Source: an uncultured Phascolarctobacterium sp. (lineage in GTDB: Bacteria > Bacillota > Negativicutes > Acidaminococcales > Acidaminococcaceae). Taken from it: 64,000 nt of DNA. Below, piece after piece: positions 35,458-43,182 of the stretch. A model generated the notes under the pieces. The model saw only the letters and a list, made by a program, of their open reading frames with translations, ran no database searches and was not told the origin of the DNA. How positions within the stretch are numbered: position 1 is the stretch's first letter; each line of letters opens with the position of its first letter. A program made the position numbers and the translations under genes. The stretch is taken from the NCBI GenBank assembly GCA_949285135.1, contig CASDXO010000013.1:167607-231606 (forward strand), in the 5' to 3' direction.

Positions 35458-36984
35458 GTGATAAAAAATATACTGGAATATTTTGAAAAAACTATAATAG
35501 AAAAAAAGGACAAAATAGCAGTAATAGATGGTGAAAGGAAAATAACTTTTGCTGAGTTATCACAAGTATCTTTCTCCGTAGCAACTGCTATTAAAGTAAA
35601 TAGTAATAGTTCTATAAAAAATCCTGTGGCAGTATTTTTACCAAAAAGTATTGAGAGTATTATTTCTGATATAGGTATAGTATATAGTGGTAATGCTTAT
35701 ATGAACTTAGATGTTAAAACTCCATTGGAGAGAATATCTAATATTTTGAAGCTTGTACAGCCATTGTATGTAATTACAGACAGCAGATATTCTGCCAAGT
35801 TAAAAGAAATATTCTCCGAAAGTCAAATTTTAGATGTTGATAAGTTAATAAAATACCAGTATAATCATGCAGAATTGTTAGAAAATTTGGAAAGGGTTAT
35901 TGATACTGATCCTCTTTGTTTAATAAATACTTCTGGTTCTACCGGTACACCTAAAAGTGTAATTTTAAATCATAGAAGTTTTATAGATTTTACTGAATGG
36001 GCTATGCAGGCTACGGTTTGGTCTGAGAACGAAATCATTGGCAGTTTGTCTCCTGCAGTTTTTGATATATACAGTTTTGAGTTATGTATGCTTATGGCAA
36101 AATCGTCTACAATAGTTATCATTCCAGATACTTGGGCTGCATTTCCGGTAAAAATTTTACAATTATTAAATGAGCAGCATGTAACCTATTTGTTTTGGGT
36201 ACCAACAATAATGGTTAATATTGCCAATATGGGATTATTGGATAAAATTTCTTTACCTTATATCAAAATGATTTGGTTTGCAGGCGAAGTATTTCCTACA
36301 AAGCAGTTCAATATCTGGAGAAAACATTTACCAGATACGACTTTTGTGAATATGTATGGACCAATAGAAATTACCTTGGATTGCACATATTATGTTGTCG
36401 ATAGAGAAATTCCGGATAATGAACCTATTCCTATAGGTTATCCATGCAGGAATACTGATATTTTAATCTTGGACGAAGAAAATAAGCTTGTTGGTAAAAA
36501 TGAGCCTGGGGAGTTGTGTGTAAGAGGAACTTCTTTGGCCATGGGATATTACAATAACCCTGAAAAGACTGCTGCTGCTTTTGTGCAAAATCCGTTAAAT
36601 AACGCATATCCTGAACTAATATATAGGACAGGTGATATCGTATTTATAAACAATAGGAATGAAATTGTTTTTAAGGGCAGAAAGGACAGTTTGATAAAAC
36701 ATTCTGGATACAGAATTGAGTTGGCTGAAATTGAGCATGTTATAGTCAATACTCTAAAGCTGGTAAAAAATGGCTGTGCCGTATATGATTATCAGAAGAA
36801 AGAAATAGTTTTCTTTTATGAAGCACAAGAAGAATTTAAAGTTGCTGAATTACGCAAAGCTATTGCAAAAGAGCTGCCTAACTATATGATTCCAACAAAA
36901 TATATTTATATGCAAGAGTTGCCTAGAAATACTAATGGTAAGATTGATAGATTAAAATTGAAAGACAGGATAAACAATGGATAA
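35458..36984 (+). CDS. Stand-alone adenylation enzyme (amino-acid/DltA-type)
   Basis: A 508-aa ANL-superfamily enzyme with all core motifs: INTSGSTGTPKSVILNHRSF (A3), MYGPIEITLDC (A5), GELCVRGTSLAMGYY, YRTGDIV (A7), FKGRKDSLIKHSGYRIELAE (A8) and NGKIDRLKLK with the catalytic Lys (A10). The A4 region AVFDIYSFEL keeps the Asp that contacts the alpha-amino group in amino-acid-activating domains. It should make aminoacyl- or acyl-AMP and load one of the two carrier proteins. GTG 35458 follows AGGAGG at 35445-35450. Overlaps the next gene by 8 nt. Confidence 0.88.
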   Translation: MIKNILEYFEKTIIEKKDKIAVIDGERKITFAELSQVSFSVATAIKVNSNSSIKNPVAVFLPKSIESIISDIGIVYSGNAYMNLDVKTPLERISNILKLVQPLYVITDSRYSAKLKEIFSESQILDVDKLIKYQYNHAELLENLERVIDTDPLCLINTSGSTGTPKSVILNHRSFIDFTEWAMQATVWSENEIIGSLSPAVFDIYSFELCMLMAKSSTIVIIPDTWAAFPVKILQLLNEQHVTYLFWVPTIMVNIANMGLLDKISLPYIKMIWFAGEVFPTKQFNIWRKHLPDTTFVNMYGPIEITLDCTYYVVDREIPDNEPIPIGYPCRNTDILILDEENKLVGKNEPGELCVRGTSLAMGYYNNPEKTAAAFVQNPLNNAYPELIYRTGDIVFINNRNEIVFKGRKDSLIKHSGYRIELAEIEHVIVNTLKLVKNGCAVYDYQKKEIVFFYEAQEEFKVAELRKAIAKELPNYMIPTKYIYMQELPRNTNGKIDRLKLKDRINNG

Positions 36985-37864
36985 AAAAATAGAAATTGAT
37001 ATTTCAGAAGATATTATTGTCTTTGGTTCTGGAACGGTAGCAGCAAAGTGTATAGATTATTTGCGTGGAGTTTTCAAAGGGACTATATATGTATTTGAAA
37101 TTAAGCATAATAATATCTCAATTTTGCAAAAACATGTTAGCAATTTGCATAATGTAAAATATTCTTATATGGGTAATGATATTGAGGATAAGATTAGTAA
37201 AATAAATTGTAAACTTATCTTTAGTATAAGTAATATATATATATTCAAAAAAGAAATAATAAAAAATCATGTAATTATAAACTATCATAATGCGTTATTG
37301 CCAAAACATAAAGGCAGATTTGCTGAAGCATGGGCAATTTATTCACAAGATAAGGTCACTGGTATAACTTGGCATATAGTTAGTGAAGATATTGATTGTG
37401 GAGATATCATATATCAAAGTGAAATTTTATTAGATGATAAATTTACTGCATTAACGTTATTGATGTTACAAAGTAAATTAGCAATTAACTCTTTTAAAAG
37501 TATAGTAAATGACATTTTAAAGAATAAGGCAATAAAGGTTTATGAACAAAAAAATATAGAGAAATTTGGGGAAATTCATTATTCTTGGGAAAAACCCAAT
37601 AAGGGATATTTAGACTTAAATTGGGATGGAGACAAGATAAGCGCTTTTTTAAGAGCAATGGATTATGGTGTGTTAAAAATGTTAGGTGAGCCATATTTAA
37701 GATTGGATAGTATGGTATTTTCGTGGAGAAATTATTCAATTGAAAGTTGTAAATGTGAGTTGAAAAAAAATCAAGTTGTGTATGATAAGTTTAGCAATTG
37801 TATTTTGATAAATAAGGAAAATATGTGTATAAAATTATTGGATATACAAAGAAAGGATAGATAG
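36977..37864 (+). CDS. Formyltransferase-family protein (sugar or aminoacyl N-formyltransferase)
   Basis: A 295-aa protein. Middle region has the formyl_trans_N core: INYHNALLPKHKGRFAEAWA (Asn-x-His of the active site) and GITWHIVSEDIDCGDII (catalytic Asp). A C-terminal domain like that of methionyl-tRNA formyltransferase follows. The N-terminal 20 residues differ from Fmt. Candidate reactions are N10-formyl-THF-dependent formylation of a dTDP-3-amino-sugar (as in QdtF) or of a carrier-bound amino acid. Its position between the adenylation enzyme and carrier 2 makes the second idea reasonable. Confidence 0.82.
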   Translation: MDKKIEIDISEDIIVFGSGTVAAKCIDYLRGVFKGTIYVFEIKHNNISILQKHVSNLHNVKYSYMGNDIEDKISKINCKLIFSISNIYIFKKEIIKNHVIINYHNALLPKHKGRFAEAWAIYSQDKVTGITWHIVSEDIDCGDIIYQSEILLDDKFTALTLLMLQSKLAINSFKSIVNDILKNKAIKVYEQKNIEKFGEIHYSWEKPNKGYLDLNWDGDKISAFLRAMDYGVLKMLGEPYLRLDSMVFSWRNYSIESCKCELKKNQVVYDKFSNCILINKENMCIKLLDIQRKDR

Positions 37865-37866
37865 AT

Positions 37867-38100
37867 ATGGAGAAAATAATGAATATATTGGTTGGGATAA
37901 GACCTGAAAGTGATTTTAAAAATAGTCAAGATTTTATCAGTGATGGATTATTAGATTCTTTTGATTTAGTTGTATTGGTAAGTGAGTTAGAAAGTGCATA
38001 TGGGATTTTAATTGATGCTTTAGATATTTTGCCAGAGAATTTTTGTAATGCAGAGGCAATTGCAAAAGTAATAGTAAAAAATGGAGGCAAAATTGAATGA
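37867..38100 (+). CDS. Acyl/peptidyl carrier protein 2
   Basis: A 77-aa carrier protein starting 2 nt after the formyltransferase gene. Phosphopantetheine Ser31 lies in DGLLDSFDLVVLVSEL. This LDSFDLVVL style resembles the D-alanyl carrier DltC or NRPS-type stand-alone carriers more than AcpP. Overlaps the KAS III gene by 4 nt (ATGA). It is quite different from carrier 1, which suggests each works with different enzymes. Confidence 0.88.
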   Translation: MEKIMNILVGIRPESDFKNSQDFISDGLLDSFDLVVLVSELESAYGILIDALDILPENFCNAEAIAKVIVKNGGKIE

Positions 38101-39170
38101 AAACAATATTCCACAATAAACGTATAAGTGGATTATTAAGTGTTTTGCCCCAGAGCGTTGTAAAATTTGAGGATGAAGTTAATAACTATACCTTTCCTCC
38201 TAAGCAGACTTTGCGCTTGCAAAAAGTTATGGGGTTCAAGCAGCATCGAATTGTTAAAGAGAGTACTGCAACATCTGATTTGTGCATAGCAGGGTTACAG
38301 TATATCTTAGACAATAATTGGCTGAAAAAAGAAGAAATCGGTGGCATAGTTGTAGCTTGTTCATATCCTGATCATTTTATACCACCAGTGAGTTCAATAA
38401 TACATGGTCATTTTTGTCTGGATGAGGATGTATTTTGTGTTGATATGAGTCAAGGGTGTGTCGGCTTTTTAATGGCACTTAATGAAGGTTTTATGCTTTT
38501 AGATCATATAAAAGACAAAAAAGTACTTGTATTTGCTGCTGACGTATTAAGTAAACTTGTTTCCAAGAAAGACAGGAACAGTTATCCTTTAATTGGGGAT
38601 GCTGCTGGTATCACGGTTTTAGAAAATTGTGAAACTGAAAGTGATATTTATTCAATTGTGTATAATAGTGGTGTGATGAGAAATGCTTTAAAAGTGCCGG
38701 CAGGAGGTTCTCGTTTAGCACCAAATAGAGAGACAGCAGAACTCAACGATTTTGAGAATGATGGTAATTTACGTTCTCTGAATAATCTTACTATGCAGGG
38801 AGCTGATGTTTTTACTTTTGTGCAAACTAAAGTTCCTCCTATGATTGAAGACATTTTAAATTATGCTAATTTGGATAAGTCTGAAATTGAAAAATTTTTA
38901 TTTCATCAGCCGAATCAATTTATGCTTAGAAAATTAGCTGAAAAAATTGGTATTCCTTATGAAAAGGTGCCTATGAATATTGTTGAAGAGTTCGGTAATT
39001 CGTCAGGGGCTTGTATACCAGTATGCGCAACGTATAATGTTGCTGATTTATTAAAGCTTGAGAAAAGGAAATATTGTCTATCTGCGTTCGGTTCTGGTTT
39101 AACGTGGGCTGCAATGGTATTAGATATGGGAGAGTTAGATTTTTGTGAAATGCTTATATCAGATTGCTGA
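38097..39170 (+). CDS. 3-oxoacyl-ACP synthase III-like (KAS III) enzyme
   Basis: A 357-aa thiolase-fold enzyme with intact catalytic triad: Cys121 (DMSQGCVGFL), His270 (FLFHQPNQFML) and Asn301 (EEFGNSSGAC). The family either condenses an acyl-CoA with malonyl-ACP or transfers acyl groups to oxygen or nitrogen acceptors. It begins inside the carrier 2 gene, so carrier 2 is its likely partner. It is probably not the housekeeping FabH, since no other fatty-acid genes are present. Confidence 0.88.
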   Translation: MKTIFHNKRISGLLSVLPQSVVKFEDEVNNYTFPPKQTLRLQKVMGFKQHRIVKESTATSDLCIAGLQYILDNNWLKKEEIGGIVVACSYPDHFIPPVSSIIHGHFCLDEDVFCVDMSQGCVGFLMALNEGFMLLDHIKDKKVLVFAADVLSKLVSKKDRNSYPLIGDAAGITVLENCETESDIYSIVYNSGVMRNALKVPAGGSRLAPNRETAELNDFENDGNLRSLNNLTMQGADVFTFVQTKVPPMIEDILNYANLDKSEIEKFLFHQPNQFMLRKLAEKIGIPYEKVPMNIVEEFGNSSGACIPVCATYNVADLLKLEKRKYCLSAFGSGLTWAAMVLDMGELDFCEMLISDC

Positions 39171-39810
39171 TTATGATGTTTATTATTTTGCATTAATGCC
39201 CATTGATTCAAAGATGTATTGTATTTTAAACAATACTGACGCTTTAGTAGTTGACCCTTGTATATCAGGTGAAGCTTTAGAATTTTTAAAACATAAACAG
39301 ATAGATAATATTACTGTTTTCCTTACACATGAACACATAGACCATATATCTGGAGTAAATTTATTAAGAGAAAATTTTAAAGTTAAAGTTATTTGCTCCC
39401 AAAAGTGTGCCGAAAGAATTAGTGATACCAGAAAAAATTTAGCTGCATATTTTGAAGGAATGTTCTCATTGCGTACAAATAGTGAAATTCGTGAAATAAA
39501 AAAACTTAATTTAACAAAATATACTTGTTATGCTGATGAATTTTTTGATGGTGAAATGCAATACCAATGGTATGATTTAACTATTAAATGTATTGAATTG
39601 CCAGGTCATTCACCAGGGAGTATAGGTATAATTATTAATAATAAATATATTTTTAGCGGAGATAGCTTTATTCCGGGAGAAGAGGTTATAACAAGATTGC
39701 CTGGAGGCAATCCAAGGTTATATAAAGAGGGGACAAGGACTTTTTTTGATAAATTAAGAAAAGAATCTGTGGTTTTTCCAGGACATGGAGAAGTTATGAC
39801 AATCTTATAG
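39145..39810 (+). CDS. MBL-fold hydrolase (glyoxalase II-like)
   Basis: A 221-aa metallo-beta-lactamase-fold protein with the zinc motif FLTHEHIDHISG (HxHxDH), LPGHSPGSIGI (third His), FSGDSFIPG (bridging Asp) and PGHGEVM (last His). Thioester hydrolysis is a common activity of this subgroup, so it could release or edit the carrier-bound product. It overlaps the KAS III gene by 26 nt, and no later in-frame start looks better. It is the last gene of the acyl-assembly block; rmlB follows after 22 nt. Confidence 0.86.
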   Translation: MKCLYQIADYDVYYFALMPIDSKMYCILNNTDALVVDPCISGEALEFLKHKQIDNITVFLTHEHIDHISGVNLLRENFKVKVICSQKCAERISDTRKNLAAYFEGMFSLRTNSEIREIKKLNLTKYTCYADEFFDGEMQYQWYDLTIKCIELPGHSPGSIGIIINNKYIFSGDSFIPGEEVITRLPGGNPRLYKEGTRTFFDKLRKESVVFPGHGEVMTIL

Positions 39811-39832
39811 TGTCAATGGAGGAATATTTAAT

Positions 39833-40852
39833 ATGAAAATTTTAATTACTGGTGGGGCTGGTTTTATTGGCAGTAACTTTATTTATTACCAGCTGCAGAA
39901 TCATCCTGAAAACCAATTTATTTGTTTAGATGCTCTGACTTATGCTGGTAATTTGGAAACATTGCAATCTGCAATGCAGCATGATAATTTTAGTTTTGTT
40001 AAAGGTAACATTGCTGATCGAGTTTTTGTTTATGAACTTTTTGAAACAGAAAAACCTGATATTGTAGTAAATTTTGCTGCTGAAAGTCATGTTGACCGAA
40101 GTATTTTAGAACCAGAGCTATTTTTAAAAACTAATATTATCGGTACAGGTGTACTTATGGATGCTTGTAGGGAATATGGTATTAAGCGTTACCATCAGGT
40201 AAGCACTGATGAAGTATATGGGGATTTACCTTTGGATAGACTAGATTTGTTCTTTACTGAAGAAACTCCACTGCATACTTCCAGCCCATATTCTGCCTCT
40301 AAGGCTAGTGCAGATTTACTGGTTTTAGCTTACTATCGTACCTATGGTTTGCCGGTAACTATTTCACGTTGTTCCAATAACTATGGGCCGTATCATTTCC
40401 CGGAAAAATTAATTCCATTAATGATTATTAATGCTTTGCATGATAAAAAATTACCTGTATATGGTACGGGAGAAAATGTGCGTGACTGGTTGTATGTTGA
40501 AGACCATTGCAGTGCTATTGATTTGATTATAAGAAAAGGCCGAGTAGGGCAAGTATATAATATCGGTGGGCATAACGAAAAAACTAATTTGGAGGTAGTT
40601 CGAACTATCATCAAAGAACTTGGTAAAGATGAAGAGTTAATAACTTTTGTACAAGATAGGCCTGGACATGATAGAAGGTATGCTATTGATCCTGCAAAGA
40701 TTCATAGGGAACTTGGTTGGCTGCCACAAACAAACTTTGCTGATGGTATAAAAAAGACAATTAAATGGTATCTGAATAATGAAAGTTGGTGGCAGCGTAT
40801 TATCAGCGGAGAATATCAGGACTACTATGTGAAAATGTACGGCAATAGGTGA
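39833..40852 (+). CDS. rmlB: dTDP-glucose 4,6-dehydratase RmlB
   Basis: A 339-aa extended SDR: GGAGFIGSNFIYYQ, HQVSTDEVYGDLP (catalytic Thr-Asp-Glu) and YSASKAS (YxxxK), with SRCSNNYGPYHFPEKLIPLM. It makes dTDP-4-keto-6-deoxyglucose, which feeds both RmlC/RmlD and the ketoisomerase/aminotransferase pair. Codon use is slightly less AT-rich than the acyl-assembly block before it. GGAGG precedes the ATG. Confidence 0.97.
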   Translation: MKILITGGAGFIGSNFIYYQLQNHPENQFICLDALTYAGNLETLQSAMQHDNFSFVKGNIADRVFVYELFETEKPDIVVNFAAESHVDRSILEPELFLKTNIIGTGVLMDACREYGIKRYHQVSTDEVYGDLPLDRLDLFFTEETPLHTSSPYSASKASADLLVLAYYRTYGLPVTISRCSNNYGPYHFPEKLIPLMIINALHDKKLPVYGTGENVRDWLYVEDHCSAIDLIIRKGRVGQVYNIGGHNEKTNLEVVRTIIKELGKDEELITFVQDRPGHDRRYAIDPAKIHRELGWLPQTNFADGIKKTIKWYLNNESWWQRIISGEYQDYYVKMYGNR

Positions 40853-40857
40853 TATAA

Positions 40858-41706
40858 TTGAAGGTTTTAGTTACTGGCAGTAATGGTCAGTTAGGGTACG
40901 ATGTTGTTAGAGAACTGCAAAAAAGAGAGATTTCTTGTTATGGAGCGACTAGGCAGGATTTTGATTTTACTGACTTTTTTGTTGCTGAAAAATTTATAAA
41001 AAATTATGAGCCTGATGTTGTTATACATTGTGGTGCTTATACTGCTGTAGATAAAGCGGAGGATGAGCCAGACCTGTGTTTTTTGGTAAATGAACAAGGC
41101 ACAAGAAATATAGCGAAGATTTGTAAATTAATAGATGCCAAGATGGTGTATATAAGTACAGATTATGTGTTTGATGGCAATAAAGAAACACCTTATGAAG
41201 TAGATGATATCCCTAATCCGCAAAATATATATGGCAAATCTAAGCTGGCTGGCGAGCAGGCTGTAAAGGAAATATTGAATAAATATTTTATTGTACGAAT
41301 ATCGTGGGTCTTTGGCAAACATGGTAATAATTTTGTTAAGACTATGCTAAGATTAGGAAAAGAGAGAAAAGAAATTGGTGTAGTAAGTGATCAGGTTGGG
41401 AGTTCTACATATACAGTTGATTTATCTGTATTATTAGTAGATATGATACAAACTGATAAATACGGTATTTATCATGCTACAAATGAAGGAGAATGTAGTT
41501 GGGCAGAATTTGCTGAAGAAATTTTTAAGGCTGTAGGTATGGATGTAAAAGTGAATCATATTCTATCATCCGAATATCCTGTTAAAGCTAAAAGACCACT
41601 AAATAGTAAATTAAGTAAGATAAAGTTATATGAAAATAATTTTAAGCCATTACGATTATGGAAAGAGGCATTGCTTAGTTATATAAAAAACAATAGTAGT
41701 ATATAG
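40858..41706 (+). CDS. rmlD: dTDP-4-dehydrorhamnose reductase RmlD
   Basis: A 282-aa SDR: VTGSNGQLGYDVV, VYISTDYVFDGNK, YGKSKLAGEQA (YxxxK) and RISWVFGKHGNNFVKTML. It completes dTDP-L-rhamnose. The start is TTG 40858, with AGGTGAT just upstream overlapping the rmlB stop. Last gene of the AT-rich sugar island. Confidence 0.96.
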   Translation: MKVLVTGSNGQLGYDVVRELQKREISCYGATRQDFDFTDFFVAEKFIKNYEPDVVIHCGAYTAVDKAEDEPDLCFLVNEQGTRNIAKICKLIDAKMVYISTDYVFDGNKETPYEVDDIPNPQNIYGKSKLAGEQAVKEILNKYFIVRISWVFGKHGNNFVKTMLRLGKERKEIGVVSDQVGSSTYTVDLSVLLVDMIQTDKYGIYHATNEGECSWAEFAEEIFKAVGMDVKVNHILSSEYPVKAKRPLNSKLSKIKLYENNFKPLRLWKEALLSYIKNNSSI

Positions 41707-41733
41707 TGTTCAGTTTTCTCTTTTTGCCAACTT

Positions 41734-41782
41734 CGCGGTAAAATGATATAATATAATATCATTTTATTCGCGGAGTTTTTTT
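41734..41782 (+). promoter_or_regulatory. Long inverted repeat covering the start region of the GtrA-like gene
   Basis: Arms 41734-41749 and 41756-41772 are complementary apart from one bulged or mismatched position around aatata. A T-run (41776-41782) follows, so it can act as the terminator of the rml genes. The 3' arm runs into the GGAG ribosome site (41772-41775), only 7 nt before ATG 41783, and a TATAAT box lies in the centre. Terminator, promoter and ribosome site overlap. Confidence 0.6.
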
Positions 41783-42226
41783 ATGCGCAAAAAAGTATTG
41801 TTTGGTATAGATTATACCGATAACGAACTGATTAAAGTTGTTTTATACTTATTCGTTGGCGGTACGGCGGCGCTGGTGGAATGGGGACTTTTTTATCTTT
41901 TGTTTCATTATCTGCTGCCAGGACTGGGCTTGGGCGTAACAGAGCTGACGATGACGGCAACGGCGCTGGCTTTTTCATTGTCTACTTTATACCATTATTT
42001 TCTGGGAAATATCCTGGTGTTTGACAGCGGCAGCCGTTATGGGCGCAGCAAGGAATTAAGCCTGGTGTTTGCCGTCAGCATTATGGGCCTTATTTTTAAT
42101 TTGCTTTTGATGTATATCTTTGTCAGCCTGCTGGACTGGAACCCGATGGCAAGCAAGGTGCTGACCAGTTGTATTGTAGTGGTCTGGAATTATTTATCAC
42201 GTAAAAAATGGATTTTCAGGAGTTAG
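41783..42226 (+). CDS. GtrA-like small membrane protein
   Basis: A 147-aa protein with four predicted transmembrane segments (VVLYLFVGGTAALVEWGLFY, then LTMTATALAFSLSTLYHYFL, then two more) and the typical RKKWIFRS C-terminus. GtrA-type proteins help move polyprenyl-linked sugars across the membrane, although members of the family have varied roles. It directly precedes a lipid kinase gene and a sulfatase-superfamily transferase gene. Confidence 0.88.
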   Translation: MRKKVLFGIDYTDNELIKVVLYLFVGGTAALVEWGLFYLLFHYLLPGLGLGVTELTMTATALAFSLSTLYHYFLGNILVFDSGSRYGRSKELSLVFAVSIMGLIFNLLLMYIFVSLLDWNPMASKVLTSCIVVVWNYLSRKKWIFRS

Positions 42227-42228
42227 AA

Positions 42229-43170
42229 ATGCCGACAAATTATGTTGATGTAACAAAATTTAAAAAGGTTATGCTGGTTTATAACAGCAATTCCGGCAAG
42301 CAGCTTTTTGCCAGCATGCTTTCCAAAGTCAATGAGATTTTCAAAAGACTGAAAACGATGATTGGCTATAAAAATGTGGAGCTGTTTACCATCCATTATT
42401 TTTCGCAGGTTGAGGAAATCGCAGAAAAGGCTGTGCGTGAGCAGGCAGACTGGGTAATTATTGCCGGCGGCGACGGAACTATTCGCGCGCTGATTGAAAA
42501 GCTGGCCAATAAAAAATATGTGCCTTATATCAGTGTTTTTCCGGCAGGAACGGTCAACCTGGTGGCCAAAGAGCTGCTTTTAAGCAGTGATCCCGGTAAA
42601 TGGTTCAAGCGCGTTGCTAAAGGTATCGAGGTGCCGGTATATCTGGGACGTACGAACGGACATGTATTTTTGACGGTGACAGGTATTGGTTTTGATTCAC
42701 TGGTAGTGGATAACGTGACGGAAAAGGAAAAGAAGCTGCTTAATAAGCTGGCCTATGTCTGGCAGGGTACGGAGCTGATGCGCAAGGAGCTTTTATTCAG
42801 CAACTGGCGCTATCATTTTCAGGTGCGTTTTGATGATGAACAGGTATGGCATGGGGCTTCATCCGTGATTGTGGGCAAGAGCCGTTATTATGCAGGACGC
42901 TATAATCTGTTTAACGGGGCATCTCTGTCTTCGCCGCTGCTGCATGCAGCGCTTTTTACCGGGGATAAGCGCAGTGATTTTATGCGTTATGCAGCCTGCA
43001 TTGCCATGGAAGCACTGCATATAGATGACAGTATTAAGGTAAGGACTGCTAAAAAAATAGAGATTCGCTGCAATGAAGAGAATTTTGCGGCAGAGCTTGA
43101 CGGTGACGCAATTACTTCAGCGCCGCTGACGATTGAGATTGAAGACGAACCGATAAAATTTTTGGCTTAA
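42229..43170 (+). CDS. Diacylglycerol/lipid kinase (YegS/BmrU family)
   Basis: A 313-aa DAGK-catalytic protein: MLVYNSNSGKQLF (first glycine loop), VIIAGGDGTIRALIEKL (GGDGT motif) and PAGTVNLVAKEL, then a C-terminal beta domain with AELDGDAI. ATG 42229 is supported by AGGAG at 42217-42221; an earlier ATG at 42208 would overlap gtrA. It phosphorylates a lipid such as diacylglycerol, which would regenerate phosphatidate if the next gene product strips head groups from phospholipids. Confidence 0.9.
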   Translation: MPTNYVDVTKFKKVMLVYNSNSGKQLFASMLSKVNEIFKRLKTMIGYKNVELFTIHYFSQVEEIAEKAVREQADWVIIAGGDGTIRALIEKLANKKYVPYISVFPAGTVNLVAKELLLSSDPGKWFKRVAKGIEVPVYLGRTNGHVFLTVTGIGFDSLVVDNVTEKEKKLLNKLAYVWQGTELMRKELLFSNWRYHFQVRFDDEQVWHGASSVIVGKSRYYAGRYNLFNGASLSSPLLHAALFTGDKRSDFMRYAACIAMEALHIDDSIKVRTAKKIEIRCNEENFAAELDGDAITSAPLTIEIEDEPIKFLA

Positions 43171-43182
43171 AGGGTGACAAAG

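Noticed and set aside
38097..39170. KAS III-like gene considered as the housekeeping fabH
   Set aside because: No fabD/fabG/acpP/fabF neighbourhood is present, and it is translationally coupled to a non-AcpP carrier in a glycan locus.
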